Below, one piece after another: positions 43,001-51,239 of a stretch of DNA of 64,000 bases. The DNA lies in assembly GCF_037975245.1 (NCBI RefSeq), contig NC_092581.1, forward strand, positions 8,027,501-8,091,500, read 5' to 3'. The DNA comes from Apostichopus japonicus (lineage: Eukaryota > Echinodermata > Holothuroidea > Aspidochirotida > Stichopodidae). Numbering within the stretch: position 1 is the stretch's first letter; every line of letters starts with the position of its first letter. Position numbers and translations under genes: made by a program. Below the pieces are notes generated by a model that ran no database searches, was not told the DNA's origin, and saw only the letters and a program-made list of their open reading frames with translations.

Positions 43001-43358
43001 TACAAAAGAAAACCATATATTGATAAAAAACATTATAATAATAAATTGTAAATATTCAGAGCTCTTTTGACATTCAACAACCTACTTTGCCTAAGCTAGT
43101 TGCCGAACCTCCTTCCCTTGTTAAACTGGGTCTAAGAATGTACAACTTAGAAATTAGAATCTAACCAAAATCCTATCAATTTCGCAGAAACAGTACCTCG
43201 AGATAAACCTTCACTTATAAGTAATAACATGTGATTTTGTACCGCGGTTTAGTTTAAAATAAGGATACTTGCATCTGAAAAAGCCGCAGATTTTGCCTAC
43301 ATAACACAGAATTTACCTTTGATACAGACGTTGTAAGAGTGTCATCCTCTGGATCCAT
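28070..43358 (-). CDS. ORC3: Origin recognition complex subunit 3, complete, 18 exons
   Basis: Exons in transcript order: 43317-43358, 42896-42950, 42238-42338, 41842-41983, 41104-41267, 40491-40589, 39963-40096, 39171-39330, 38441-38554, 37784-37917, 36761-36824, 35117-35313, 34518-34648, 33614-33824, 33290-33431, 32667-32783, 31855-31976 and 28070-28175. Phases match at every junction, giving 744 aa (human 711). ORC3 landmarks: [106 protein letters not shown] and the C-terminal [19 protein letters not shown]. Family knowledge: with ORC1, 2, 4, 5 and 6 it marks replication origins and helps load MCM; ORC3 has an AAA+-like core without ATPase function plus winged-helix parts. Oddities: a Glu- then Lys/Gly-rich linker in exon 17, a weak donor (ACA|GTATCC) there, and a 3.7-kb last intron filled with nested transposons. 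Confidence 0.95.
28560..28648 (+). repeat. Degenerate CCTATGTTCATATA minisatellite, left part
   Basis: Short repeats of CCTATGTTCATATA-type units inside the last ORC3 intron. The same array resumes at 31564 after the transposon nest, showing that the nest inserted into it. Confidence 0.8.
28694..28800 (+). repeat. GCGGAGCG subterminal module, copy 1
   Basis: Starts ATCTAAGCGGAGCGCC, with GCGGAGCG repeated directly on both sides of a GCGCCACC/GGTTGGCGC hairpin, followed by a conserved TACAAGAAAA and a CCGGAAATGGCACTTCT-like segment. It lies 45 bp inside the left end of the 28649-31563 element and reads inward. Confidence 0.85.
29739..30758. mobile_element. hAT-like element with exact 8-bp target duplication, nested
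   Basis: Ends are CACTGGCGGATCCAGGG and, from the right, CACTGGCGGATCCAAGGG. Flanking CTCACTGA at 29731-29738 and 30759-30766 is an exact 8-bp duplication. It is inserted in the outer 28649-31563 element and itself contains the 30078-30586 element. GC-rich GGGGAGGGGGTG hairpin sequence follows the left end. No coding capacity. Confidence 0.88.
30078..30586. mobile_element. Third-level hAT-like element, ends CAxAGCTCCCAACT
   Basis: Left end CATAGCTCCCAACTC and inward-reading right end CAGAGCTCCCAACTG match except for one early base and the last. Flanks share an exact 6-bp CATTTA at 30072-30077 and 30587-30592; beyond six bases they differ, so the duplication is either 6 bp or a decayed 8 bp. 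It is the youngest visible layer of this nest. Confidence 0.7.
30857..30985 (+). repeat. GCGGAGCG subterminal module, copy 2 (GCGAAGCG variant)
   Basis: Same layout as the other copies, but both direct repeats read GCGAAGCG. It continues into AATGCCTCCCAGGTCGC, CACTTCCCAGGCCTTG and GTTGCATCTAAGCATT, the longest downstream match in the set. A CAGGCGTGTAGCGAG sequence 52 bp upstream (30805) resembles an element end, but its partner was not found. Confidence 0.85.
31355..31515 (+). repeat. Polypyrimidine tract
   Basis: About 160 bp of almost pure C/T near the right end of the 28649-31563 element. It generates long low-complexity open frames on both strands that have no sign of being genes. Confidence 0.9.
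31564..31760 (+). repeat. Degenerate CCTATGTTCATATA minisatellite, right part
   Basis: Continuation of the array at 28560-28648; units of roughly 15-17 bp with frequent point changes. Confidence 0.8.
32366..32612 (+). mobile_element. tRNA-derived SINE in an ORC3 intron
   Basis: The head resembles a tRNA: A-box TAGCTCAGTGGTTAACGC, an anticodon-like loop CTTTCAA (TTC, Glu-like) and B-box GAGTTCGAGTCACTCC. A roughly 110-bp unrelated body follows and the copy ends in a (CATA)n tail near 32582-32612. Stem mismatches and the attached body argue against a working tRNA. It is antisense to ORC3, between exons 16 and 17. Confidence 0.75.
35361..36478 (+). repeat. 101-bp satellite array in an ORC3 intron, about 11 copies
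   Basis: Units start CTGATGGGGCATATGAATGA and run 101 bp head to tail; central copies are nearly identical, while the first copy and the last two differ (the last ones are about 106 bp with an extra ATGACAG-type insert). It lies between ORC3 exons 11 and 12. The period is not a multiple of three and no conserved protein results. Confidence 0.95.
40191..40417 (+). repeat. 79-bp unit repeated three times in an ORC3 intron
   Basis: Copies start at 40191, 40269 and 40349 with GTTAGGCGAATATTAATTGT or close variants, and contain GATTGGATAGGGTGCATGG. Located between exons 6 and 7. Confidence 0.9.
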
Positions 43359-43788
43359 TTGTGTTTCTTTCTGTGCTTCTGAAATAATTATCTTCGAAAA
43401 ATTTGAGTCGCCACTAAATTTGTTGGTGGTGGCATACTCCTATTAGAGTCTATATCAATCCGACCGGATGTTCTCCTATTTCGGGAAAAGTGCCAAATGC
43501 CTTAGCAGAACATCTTTTTTAATATGTTATCAATCAGATTTTTTTGTGGCTCGTGTGTTGAATAGCATGAATAAAAGGATATGTGGTGCAAAAATTGAGG
43601 CAAATTTAACCCCTCTAACCCTTCCAGGAGCAGCGAACGAAAATTGTTTACTACTGAGTGAAGAGGTTTGTTTACAAGTGACGAAAACTTTAGGCTATCT
43701 GATAGCAAAAAATCTTCTCGGATCCTGATACGGAAAATTTATGGTGCCATGAAAGGTCAACTTGTCAGCTATCCAGTGATGGGGTAGT
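43359..43788. promoter_or_regulatory. Region 5' of the ORC3 start codon, probable promoter
   Basis: About 430 bp between the ORC3 ATG and the first transposon boundary. No TATA box is evident. Assignment is by position only; a non-coding first exon could also lie here. Confidence 0.35.
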
Positions 43789-44310
43789 CAGGGGCGGATC
43801 CAGGGGGGGGGGGGGCCCGGGGGGCCCGGGCCCCCCCTTTTTGAAAATCCTGATTTTTTTTTTTACCGCGTTTGAGGGAAAGGGCCCCATGCGTGATCAG
43901 TGGTGTAGCTACGGGGGGCCTGGGGGACCGAGGCCCCCCATGAAATAGGCTGGCCCCCCACTGGGAATTGGGTAAAAAAATGTTGTAAAAAAATATAAAA
44001 ATAAGTGCGATTCACTTATATTTTTTGTTCAATAATTTGGGAAATAGAGTTACACAATTATCGTCCGCATCTGGCAGAATAAGAAAATACAATATCTGTA
44101 GTAATCATGAGAATGGTCACACAGCATGGCATGGCAATGGTCGATGCAACGATATACCACGAACCTTGTTGTGCTGCGCGATATCGATATCTGCTGAAAA
44201 TATGTTCAGCGTTTCCACCTAGCGCAACAATCTATCAAAAGATTGGCTCCGTTTGTACAGAGCCGAGGTATCAGGTTTTCATATATTGCCTCGAGTCAAA
44301 TGAATATATG

Positions 44311-45037
44311 CAGGCGCGGATCCAGGGGGGTCCAGGGGGTCCGGACCCCCCTGCTCTTGGCCAAAATAAAGAGAAAAGAAAAAAAGAGAGAGAAAAAATA
44401 ATTAAATTAAACGCCAATTTTAAACATGTAGGACGGCAGAAAAGCGGTTATCCTCACAAGTCATCCAGGTGTGTCTTTTCCGTCAAATGAACTATAGTGT
44501 GCACGCGTGCTACACGTGCCAAAAATGCCTAACGATCTCAATTTTCAGACCGAACAGTTTCAAAATTGAGATGGTGTTCGAATTTTTTTGGGCGGTGAGG
44601 TTACACTCGGGTTACAGAGCGGTAGGTTGTTAGGATGCGCTAACGAATTTTTCATGAGCAAACCCCTCACCCTTCCAGAATCCTGGATCCGGCCCTGCAT
44701 CAAACAGTGGTGACGGAACGGGAGGGGATTGGGGGCTAAAGGCATTATGATATTTGTATCATCTCAACTCATCTGATATGTAATACCATATTTCATAGAT
44801 TGTTTTTTCTCATCAATTGAGAAATTGCAGACATGAGATCCATATTTTCAGGCTAGGTACATGCTGCTCAGAATACTCGGGAAGTGCCGTTTCCGGCCAT
44901 CTGGGGTGTTTGTAAAGCCAAAAATGTTCTTGTATGCTCCGCGCCAACCGATGATGGCGCTCCGCTTAGATAGTCTTACGTTCAGGCGCGGCTGGACCAG
45001 TCAGACCCCCCTGTCACAAATCTTGCATCCGCCCCTG
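44311..45037. mobile_element. Third-level hAT5-like element with 5-bp target duplication
   Basis: Left end CAGGCGCGGATCCAGG and inward-reading right end CAGGGGCGGATGCAAG (13 of 16). Flanks are exact ATATG at 44306-44310 and 45038-45042. An extra right-type end (GGATCCGGCCCTG, ending 44697) lies inside and has no matching flank, so part of the interior is probably a fragment of yet another copy. Confidence 0.65.
44870..44973 (-). repeat. GCGGAGCG subterminal module, copy 3
   Basis: Minus-strand copy: CTAAGCGGAGCGCCATCATC followed by GGTTGGCGCGGAGC, then the CCGGAAACGGCACTTCC-like segment. Its start is about 65 bp inside the right end of the 44311-45037 element and reads inward. Confidence 0.85.
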
Positions 45038-45342
45038 ATATGTCATTGAATATTCCACAAAACAACTTCTTTATGCCCACGAAACTGTCGAAACATGATT
45101 TTCACTACTGGTAGAGATATAAAACATTGGGAATTCTGAAATTCCTGCAAACATGCGGCTGTACCTGTTCAATACTCACTACTGCATCGCCTTAAAAAAT
45201 GATGAGTGGAAATAGTTTCTCCAGGACCGTATCGTATCGTGGGTATCGAGTGCGTCTGATATACGAACGTACGTAGTACTTACGTCTATGATGATATGCA
45301 CTGTACTGTACTGATAAAAACATAGGTGAATTTCACTCCATG

Positions 45343-45504
45343 GGAGTGATCACTGAGCACATTCCAGTATAAAAGTGAATTTCCAATCCATTGGAGTAAA
45401 TCTTAACTCCTAATAGAGTTATATTCACTCATATTAGGAGTGAGGGTTTACTCCAATAGAGTTAAATTTCACTCTTAATTTGAAGTGCGCCGAGTGATCA
45501 CTCC
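45343..45504. repeat. Imperfect palindromic (foldback) repeat rich in ACTCC
   Basis: Arms begin GGAGTGATCACT at both ends (reading inward) and remain similar for about 75 bp, sharing ATTGGAGTAAA and ACTCCTAATA blocks. Looks like a small foldback MITE; flanking duplication not resolved because the surrounding sequence is also rich in ACTCC. Confidence 0.6.
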
Positions 45505-45957
45505 AATGGAATGATATCCACTCATTTGTTTTAAGAGTGTTGATAGATTTATGAAGAAGAAATTTACATACCAATACATGTTATCGGTAATCGATTGGCA
45601 CAAAAACCCAGATTCTGATGACAGCTGCCTCAAGAAATCCAATAAATGGCCTAATTAGCACCGAGCCACCAATGTGGACCATTACCGAAACATCGATGCG
45701 TGTTAGTCTTCCATCCCCTTCCTCTAATGCTATTTAAGTCCACATGTGGGCATATCCTGCAAACCTACCGGTAGCATACAGGGGTTTGAGTTGGGAGAAA
45801 GGCCTTGACAGCTTGAAACGACAAATGATGTCAACTTCCCTTAAATTAAAAGTCTGGCTGAGTTGGCAAGGCCAGTCAGCATGAAAGAGAAAAAACTTTT
45901 TTGCATTTCTGTCATCAAAGTTGCACATCTTTTTGGTTGCTATTTTGCCTCACAGGT

Positions 45958-46044
45958 GCCATCTCCTGCGATCTGGGGGTGCTGAAATCTCAATTTTTTC
46001 TCTGTACGCTCCGCGCCAACCAAGGTGGCGCTCCGCTTAGATAG
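45958..46044 (-). repeat. GCGGAGCG subterminal module, copy 4
   Basis: Minus-strand copy with both direct repeats intact (GCGGAGCG twice) and hairpin GCGCCACC..GGTTGGCGC with a changed loop. It starts about 80 bp inside the right end of the 43898-46123 element, reading inward. Confidence 0.85.
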
Positions 46045-46670
46045 TACCCTCCGCCCCCCCCCCCACAAGAACGAACAGCCCCCCATGGCCCCCCACTCAA
46101 AAAATCTTAGCTACGCCACTGTGCGTGTAATTTTTTGTAAAATAAATTTGCAAAAAGAGTACACTATCATTCTGATAAAGTGAAGGTGAGAGGGGCACTC
46201 TGACTGCATCAATAGTCTCCATCTGGAAGGGGGCATCCAAGATGAAATGGCCTGGAGTAGCCTGGTAAAAAGTAGTTTGCATCACCACCTACTCCCCAAA
46301 GACGTAAATCCAACTCATTGCTTAAAATTGCAAATATATGCCCGGCAAACCATGAATACATGATTTATTGGAAATAAATTTTACTCCAAACTTTCACGAA
46401 AAGTAGCACCAGATTGCACCGAGGACCTCCATATTTTGTGAAATTTTCCAAAGGGGAGGGGGCACCCACTCCCCTTAGACCCCTCCCCCAGGACTACGAT
46501 TAGGCATTTTCCATCTGGGCCCCCCCTTCGGCGAAATCCTGGATCCGCCACTGGTAGTGTTAGCTAGTGAGAACTTCTATGTAGACTTAGAGTCCACATT
46601 ACTTTTGTGATTTAGTGTGTAATTCAATGGGGCTTGTAACGTACGCTACCGAGTGTAGGGGCCACAGACG

Positions 46671-46895
46671 TAAAGGCATTGAAGACTCGCCCCAAACCGC
46701 GTGCCGTGCTCTGAAAAAGTTCACTTTCCGTTGCTTGCAAGTGAAGTTTTCTTCTTGTCGCTACAAAATGCAGACAGTAATGAAACGTGATACCTTGTTA
46801 TATTTTATCTAGACCTGAGATGTCCATCGCTGCTATGTACACTGTGTTGTGGGTATTGACCGTAGCTAGGCCTATATATTAACTGTACACTAGAG
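46671..46895. mobile_element. Partial diverged copy of the 13.5-kb TTAA element
   Basis: Matches 13468-13690 along about 225 bp, including AAAGGCATTGAAGACTC, TTTCCGTTGCTTGCAAGTGA and TGTGTTGTGGGTATTGACCG. It ends before the part that carries the palindrome in the first copy. Confidence 0.8.
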
Positions 46896-47000
46896 TTAAA
46901 GGATGGTTCAGTTGTCATACATGTTTATGTCATAGGCGTACGGGACCATTTCAGTTTGGGGGGGGCAGAACTTTTTGTGCCCGAAAGTTCCCGTGACACT

Positions 47001-47118
47001 ATCTAAGCGGAGCGCCACCATCGGTTGGCGCGTAGCGTACAAGAAAATTTTTGGCAAACAATGCCTCTCAGATTGCCGGAAACGGCACTTCTGAGGCCTT
47101 GCAAGTTGCATCTAAGCA
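47001..47118 (+). repeat. GCGGAGCG subterminal module, copy 5
   Basis: ATCTAAGCGGAGCGCC start, hairpin GCGCCACC/GGTTGGCGC, second direct repeat altered to GCGTAGCG, then GCCTCTCAGATTGCCGGAAA and GTTGCATCTAAGCATT. The downstream half matches copy 2 closely although the host elements have different ends. Confidence 0.85.
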
Positions 47119-47500
47119 TTCTTTATTTTATAATCTCACGTTTTAGAAATTTACACTTCCCCAAAAATTTGGTAAATTAGAAAAAGAAAAAATGGTAACA
47201 TCACTTTGAAGGGGAAAAATGGGACAGTATATTTTTTAAGCTCCTATTTAGTTACCTTATTTATTATTTAAACACAGTACTCAGCTACCTCAAGAAAAAC
47301 ATATACATTGTTCAACGACACGTAGGCGGGATAATGTCGCTGTGTCGGGTGAGACTGCAGTTTGTCTCACCAAAAAAGTATAAAATATAACAAAGAATAT
47401 GATAAACCTGTACTTCTAGGCTTGTAGGCACCCCCCCCTCCCCACCATCCATGAAAAAGAAAATGTTTCTTATATACACTCATGTTGGGGATGTCCAGGT

Positions 47501-48145
47501 CAAGGGCGGCGGAAGCACTTTTAATCTGGGGGGGTCAACGACATCAAAGGGCACTTTGCAGAAATTCGATTGGACCGATGCAACCTTATAATTAGTACCC
47601 TTTATAACTCTTATATTGTATTATCTTTTTTGTGTATACACATCACTCCATCAACCGCCCCCCCCCCCCCTAAAGGAAAATATGCATACTAGCACTGCAA
47701 TATCCAATGCGCAAATTGGGAAACAAGGAACAAGTTTTCTTTTGCGACAAAATGAGGTGAAATCATGCTAGTTGCTAATGTAGGAATCTTCCGAATTAGA
47801 GTTTTTTTCTTGTTAATATCTTAACAATTTTTTTCCATTCGAAATAGCTTTGAGTTTGACCCACAGAAATTCATTAAAAGTCACGGGCTTAGCCAGGATT
47901 TGCAAAGTTGTATGCACGACTATCTGAGCGGAGCGCCACCATCAGTTGGCGCGGAGCGTACTAGAAAATTGTTGGTTTTACAACCCCCTCATATGGCCGG
48001 AAACGGCCCTCCCCGAGTGTTCATTCTGGTTCCCTGGCCTCTTGCTAACTTGAGGCACCTCAAATTATGCAAAAAAAGGCACATTTTTAACCTGAGGAAA
48101 AGAGGGGGCACGTGCCCCCTGTGCCCCCCGGTTCCGCCGCCCTTG
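47501..48145. mobile_element. Nested hAT-like element, ends CAAGGGCGGCGGAA
   Basis: Left end CAAGGGCGGCGGAAGC and inward-reading right end CAAGGGCGGCGGAACC. Exact 8-bp duplication GTCCAGGT at 47493-47500 and 48146-48153. Inserted inside the 46931-48542 element. A CACGGGCTTAGCCAGGATTT sequence at 47882 looks like the end of a further fragment inside it. Confidence 0.88.
47922..48020 (+). repeat. GCGGAGCG subterminal module, copy 6
   Basis: ATCTGAGCGGAGCGCC start, hairpin GCGCCACC/AGTTGGCGC, second GCGGAGCG intact, then CATATGGCCGGAAACGGCCC. It lies about 40 bp downstream of the end-like sequence at 47882 and reads away from it. Confidence 0.85.
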
Positions 48146-48343
48146 GTCCAGGTATACAATTGACTAGTTAGAAAAAAAAATGATTGTGCAAAAAGCGTGG
48201 TAGCCGAGATGAACTGCGCTTACGGTGGTGTTACACGGAAATATTCGGGCTTCATGATGCTAAATAAAGAAAATCATGGAATTGTCGGGCAAAAATTTGA
48301 AAAAGATTCGGGCAAGCTACTGCATATTTATATATATATATAT

Positions 48344-48489
48344 ATTTCCAGAGGACAAGAAATTCGGGCAAAAGTCCTGAAAAATTCGGGCAGCCTAAGA
48401 GGAGAAAAAAATGTATATATATTTTTTTCTCCTTTTAGGCTGCCCGAATTTTTCAGGACTTTTGCCCGAATTTCTTGTCCTCTGGAAAT
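48344..48489. repeat. Long inverted repeat, about 66-bp arms
   Basis: Left arm (48344-48410) and right arm (48423-48489) are near-perfect reverse complements containing AATTCGGGCAAAAGTCCTGA and AGCCTAAGAGGAGAAAAAAA; a TA-rich loop separates them. It would form a stable hairpin in RNA or single-stranded DNA. It is near the right end of the 46931-48542 element. Confidence 0.9.
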
Positions 48490-48550
48490 TTGGGGGGGGG
48501 GCAGTCTGCCCCCCTGCCCCCCCCCCGCCTCGTACGCCTATGGTTTATGT

Positions 48551-49106
48551 TATATGAAAGAGGACAATAAAAGAAACACAATGGTGAAAAAACTGTTCAA
48601 ATATCCTTTTTTCGGTTAAAGAGATATTCAAGTGTAAAGTTTTATCAGATTGTGTAGAAACTGCTGAAATCTGACTAGCTGTGATGTCACATCCTCACAT
48701 TCCTGAAAAGTCTTTGTTTTTTTTTCTAAATATTTTGTGAGATTTCATGACTTTCAACCAAAAGATATGTCAGGAGATCTCATATTTGTCAAAGGAAGTA
48801 TTTGAGATTAAACATCTGAAGAATTTTTGATTATATTATTTTCAAATGTGTTAAAAAATGTAAATAATTTAAAGAAATATATGGAAGTGATTGTTTGTTT
48901 ACTTCTGAATGTATCTGGTTGCCATCTTTGTTAATAGATTGGTATCCAGCTTTGTAACATATAGTTTAGTTTAAAGTTAAGTAGAAAACGATATTCATCA
49001 CTGTTGTTTCATGATGCAAGGCATCAAATGTGGGCCAATAACACCTCTGACCCACATTGTCCTATCAACCTAACCCTCAACATCAAAAGGAAATATTCTA
49101 GTATTT
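48551..49106. other. Spacer without gene
   Basis: AT-rich sequence between the transposon nest and the 0.3-kb tandem repeat; no exon or repeat boundary recognised. Confidence 0.45.
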
Positions 49107-49921
49107 GTCTCATCTTTCTCTACATATCGTGTGGCTTAATGGATTTTATCTGTATGTTTGTTAGCCAAAAATGGCTAAACACCAATTTTTAGATTTTTTT
49201 ACCTTTGACCTTGACATTCTGACCTCTGCGGTGGACCTGTTACGTCATCAATCACGCAGGCACAGGGTTACATGGTCTGGCAGCTTCCCACCAAGTTTGA
49301 AAGTGCTAGGACTCACGGTGTGGGAGTAGTTTGCGACACACCTTTTCGAACAATGTATGACAAATTGGCCTTTGACTTAAATTGAACTTTTTTTCTCGAC
49401 CCTAAATACCAAAATCTAAAAATTCGTCTCATCATTCTCTACATATCGTGTGGCATGATTCCTGTTTCATACATGTTGACAAGTAGATAATAGCTAAATT
49501 CATTGTTTTTTGACCTCTGATCTTCGACCTATCACGTCATCCATCACGCAGGCTCGTGTTTAAATGGTCAGGCACCTTCTCGCCAAGTTTGATCGTGATC
49601 GGACCGTTGCGGTCTAGGAGGATTTCGCGACACATTTTCCCACACACTTTACGCCAAGTTGACCTTTGGCCTCAATTGACATTTGACCCGACCCTAGCTA
49701 CCTAAGTCCGTCCTATTCTAAAATTGTCTCATCACTCTCTACATATCGTGTGATTTAATGCCTTTCTTTTCTACGTGTTGACAAGGAGTCAATGGCTACA
49801 TACCAATTTTAGGTTTCTTGATCTTTGATCTATGACCTATGACGTTATCCATCACGCAGGCACGTGTTTACATGGTCAGGCACCTTCCCGTTTGCGACAC
49901 ACCTTTTCGCTCAATTTAGTA
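49107..49921 (+). repeat. Tandem repeat of about 300-320 bp, three copies
   Basis: Units begin at 49107, 49426 and 49726 with GTCTCAT..TCTCTACATATCGTGTG, followed by a TGACCT-rich stretch, ATCACGCAGGCAC, CATGGTCAGGCACCTTC and a GCGACACACCTTTTCG end. Copies are clearly diverged and the third is shorter. No open frame is shared by the three. Confidence 0.85.
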
Positions 49922-49924
49922 AGT

Positions 49925-50800
49925 AAAACTTGTAAGCCAATGGTTGGTTTTTGCAGAGCTTTCGAGCAAACCTAGTCTTCTTCAGTTCATGATCACCGAA
50001 AGTGACAAGGAGTAGCATGAACATTTTTTTTATGAAGAAGTGTGTTGGAATGTGAGTGAAATTTATGCGACTTACTGATATCTGCTGCATTAGCAGAAGT
50101 TTTGGAGAATCGGATCATTTTAAATCTGTGTCGGATTATTTTAATCCAATCCCGTCGTAATTTTCAAAGGAATTGTTTTGGTTTATCTGATATTTAATCC
50201 GAATGGTGCGCCGTGGTTTTCAGGTTTAGTTCCCAGAAATTTTCTTTTCCCTTTCTAGATTTATCTGTCCAAGAATCGTTTTAGTCAATGGCAATAACAC
50301 GTAAATTCTCAATCGAATGATTTGGAAGATTGAAGTGATTTGCAACAGGTTGGTTGGGTCTGTTTTGTGTTGATCGCCGATCTATGTTGAGTCATTCGTA
50401 TTCTAAGCGTGTTTTTCGACTCTGTAAGTTGCAAATATTGCAGTAGATGAGGTAAATTACATTTTTAGATAGGCAGTTTATTTTCTGCCGGAATCGGAAC
50501 GTGCGTGTAGTTTGGTTGCTCTGATAGACCCGGGTAGCATCCACAAGTAAACACGTCTTGCAACTTTGTGTACTGGGCGATGATCCTGTATTTTCTGTTT
50601 TGTTTTACCCTAATAGGGTGTCATCCTGAGGAGATGCCCGAACTAAAATGTCCTAACATGGCTCTTGTAAATGAAATGACAGGTGGTTCTGGGAACACTG
50701 ATTTCAGACGTTCGGTGCCTTGAAGTATGAGAAAATTCTTCTGAATGACATTTGCCAGTGGTGGGAGACCAGGGTGGAATTCAGTTACCAATCATGATAC
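49925..50800 (-). pseudogene. Decayed GIY-YIG endonuclease fragment of a Penelope-like retroelement
   Basis: Minus-strand translation in shifting frames gives recognisable pieces in order: LPPLANVIQKNFLILQ, LKSVFPEPPVISFTRA, then KNVIYLIYCNICNLQ (the GIY-YIG-type core), RMTQHRSAI, PVANHFNLPNHSIENLRVIA, and near the end HELKKTRFARKLCKNQPL. Several frameshifts and stops separate these, so it is dead. Such C-terminal endonuclease regions occur in Penelope-like elements and related marine-animal retroelements. The reverse transcriptase part is not visible in the window. Assignment to the exact clade is an inference. Confidence 0.6.
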
Positions 50801-50920
50801 CCATTGGAACTGGTTAAATGAGTTTTGAACGTCAATGTTTCGGTACTGTGTTTGCTTTTGGCCTTTTTGATGGCATTTTCAATAATACCCCGAAAATACT
50901 GTCTGTTGAGAAGGTGTTGT

Positions 50921-51239
50921 ATATAGCTCCCAAAAAGTGTGGGGGGGGGGAGGGCACAACAGCAGAGGGGCACTTTCTCATACAACACAACCACCACTCG
51001 TTATGCTATAAACCGATACACACAAGCCATATTACTTAAATATATGATGTGTTAGTATGCTATCAACACTATGGTGGTGCACATGACTCTATTTGAAATT
51101 TACAAGGGCTTAAGATATCCAAAAGACAGTTCTTCATCAAAGGGGCATATTTATTTGCCTGTAGGGCACATTTGCTATTTTGGAAAAAAACGTGGGGCAC
51201 GTGCCCCCAGTGCCCCCCCCCCCGGCTCCTACCCCACTG
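50921..51239. mobile_element. MITE family copy A (related to 61662-61865)
   Basis: Shares with the 61.7-kb copy CAGAGGGGCACTTTCTCAT, CCACCACTCGTTATGCTATA, ATGATGTGTTAGTATGC and a GGCACGTGCCC..GGCTCC end, but carries about 100 extra bp in the middle. The left end (about AGCTCCCAAAAAGTGTGGGG) is less certain and no target duplication was found. Confidence 0.6.

Larger units (their letters stand above)
43898..46123. mobile_element. Second-level hAT-like element with 8-bp target site
   Basis: Left end CAGTGGTGTAGCTACGGGG and inward-reading right end CAGTGGCGTAGCTAAGATT. Flanks TGCGTGAT (43890-43897) and TGCGTGTA (46124-46131) agree in six leading bases, fitting a slightly decayed 8-bp duplication. 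It contains module copy 4 near its right end, the 44311-45037 element and a palindromic repeat at 45343-45504. Confidence 0.7.
43789..46553. mobile_element. Outer hAT5-like element of the nest upstream of ORC3
   Basis: Left end CAGGGGCGGATCCAGG and inward-reading right end CAGTGGCGGATCCAGG match at 15 of 16 positions; flanks carry exact GTAGT at 43784-43788 and 46554-46558. Only about 109 bp on the left and 430 bp on the right belong to this element; the rest is the inserted 43898-46123 element. No coding capacity. Confidence 0.78.
46931..48542. mobile_element. hAT-like element with exact 8-bp target duplication
   Basis: Left end CATAGGCGTACGGGACC and inward-reading right end CATAGGCGTACGAGGCG. 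Exact GTTTATGT at 46923-46930 and 48543-48550. Contains module copy 5 about 70 bp inside the left end, the nested 47501-48145 element and a long hairpin at 48344-48489. No transposase seen. Confidence 0.88.

Noticed and set aside
44311-44697. Separate complete element ending at 44697
   Set aside because: The two ends look right, but flanks (ATATG versus CATCA) do not match; 45037 gives an exact duplication instead.
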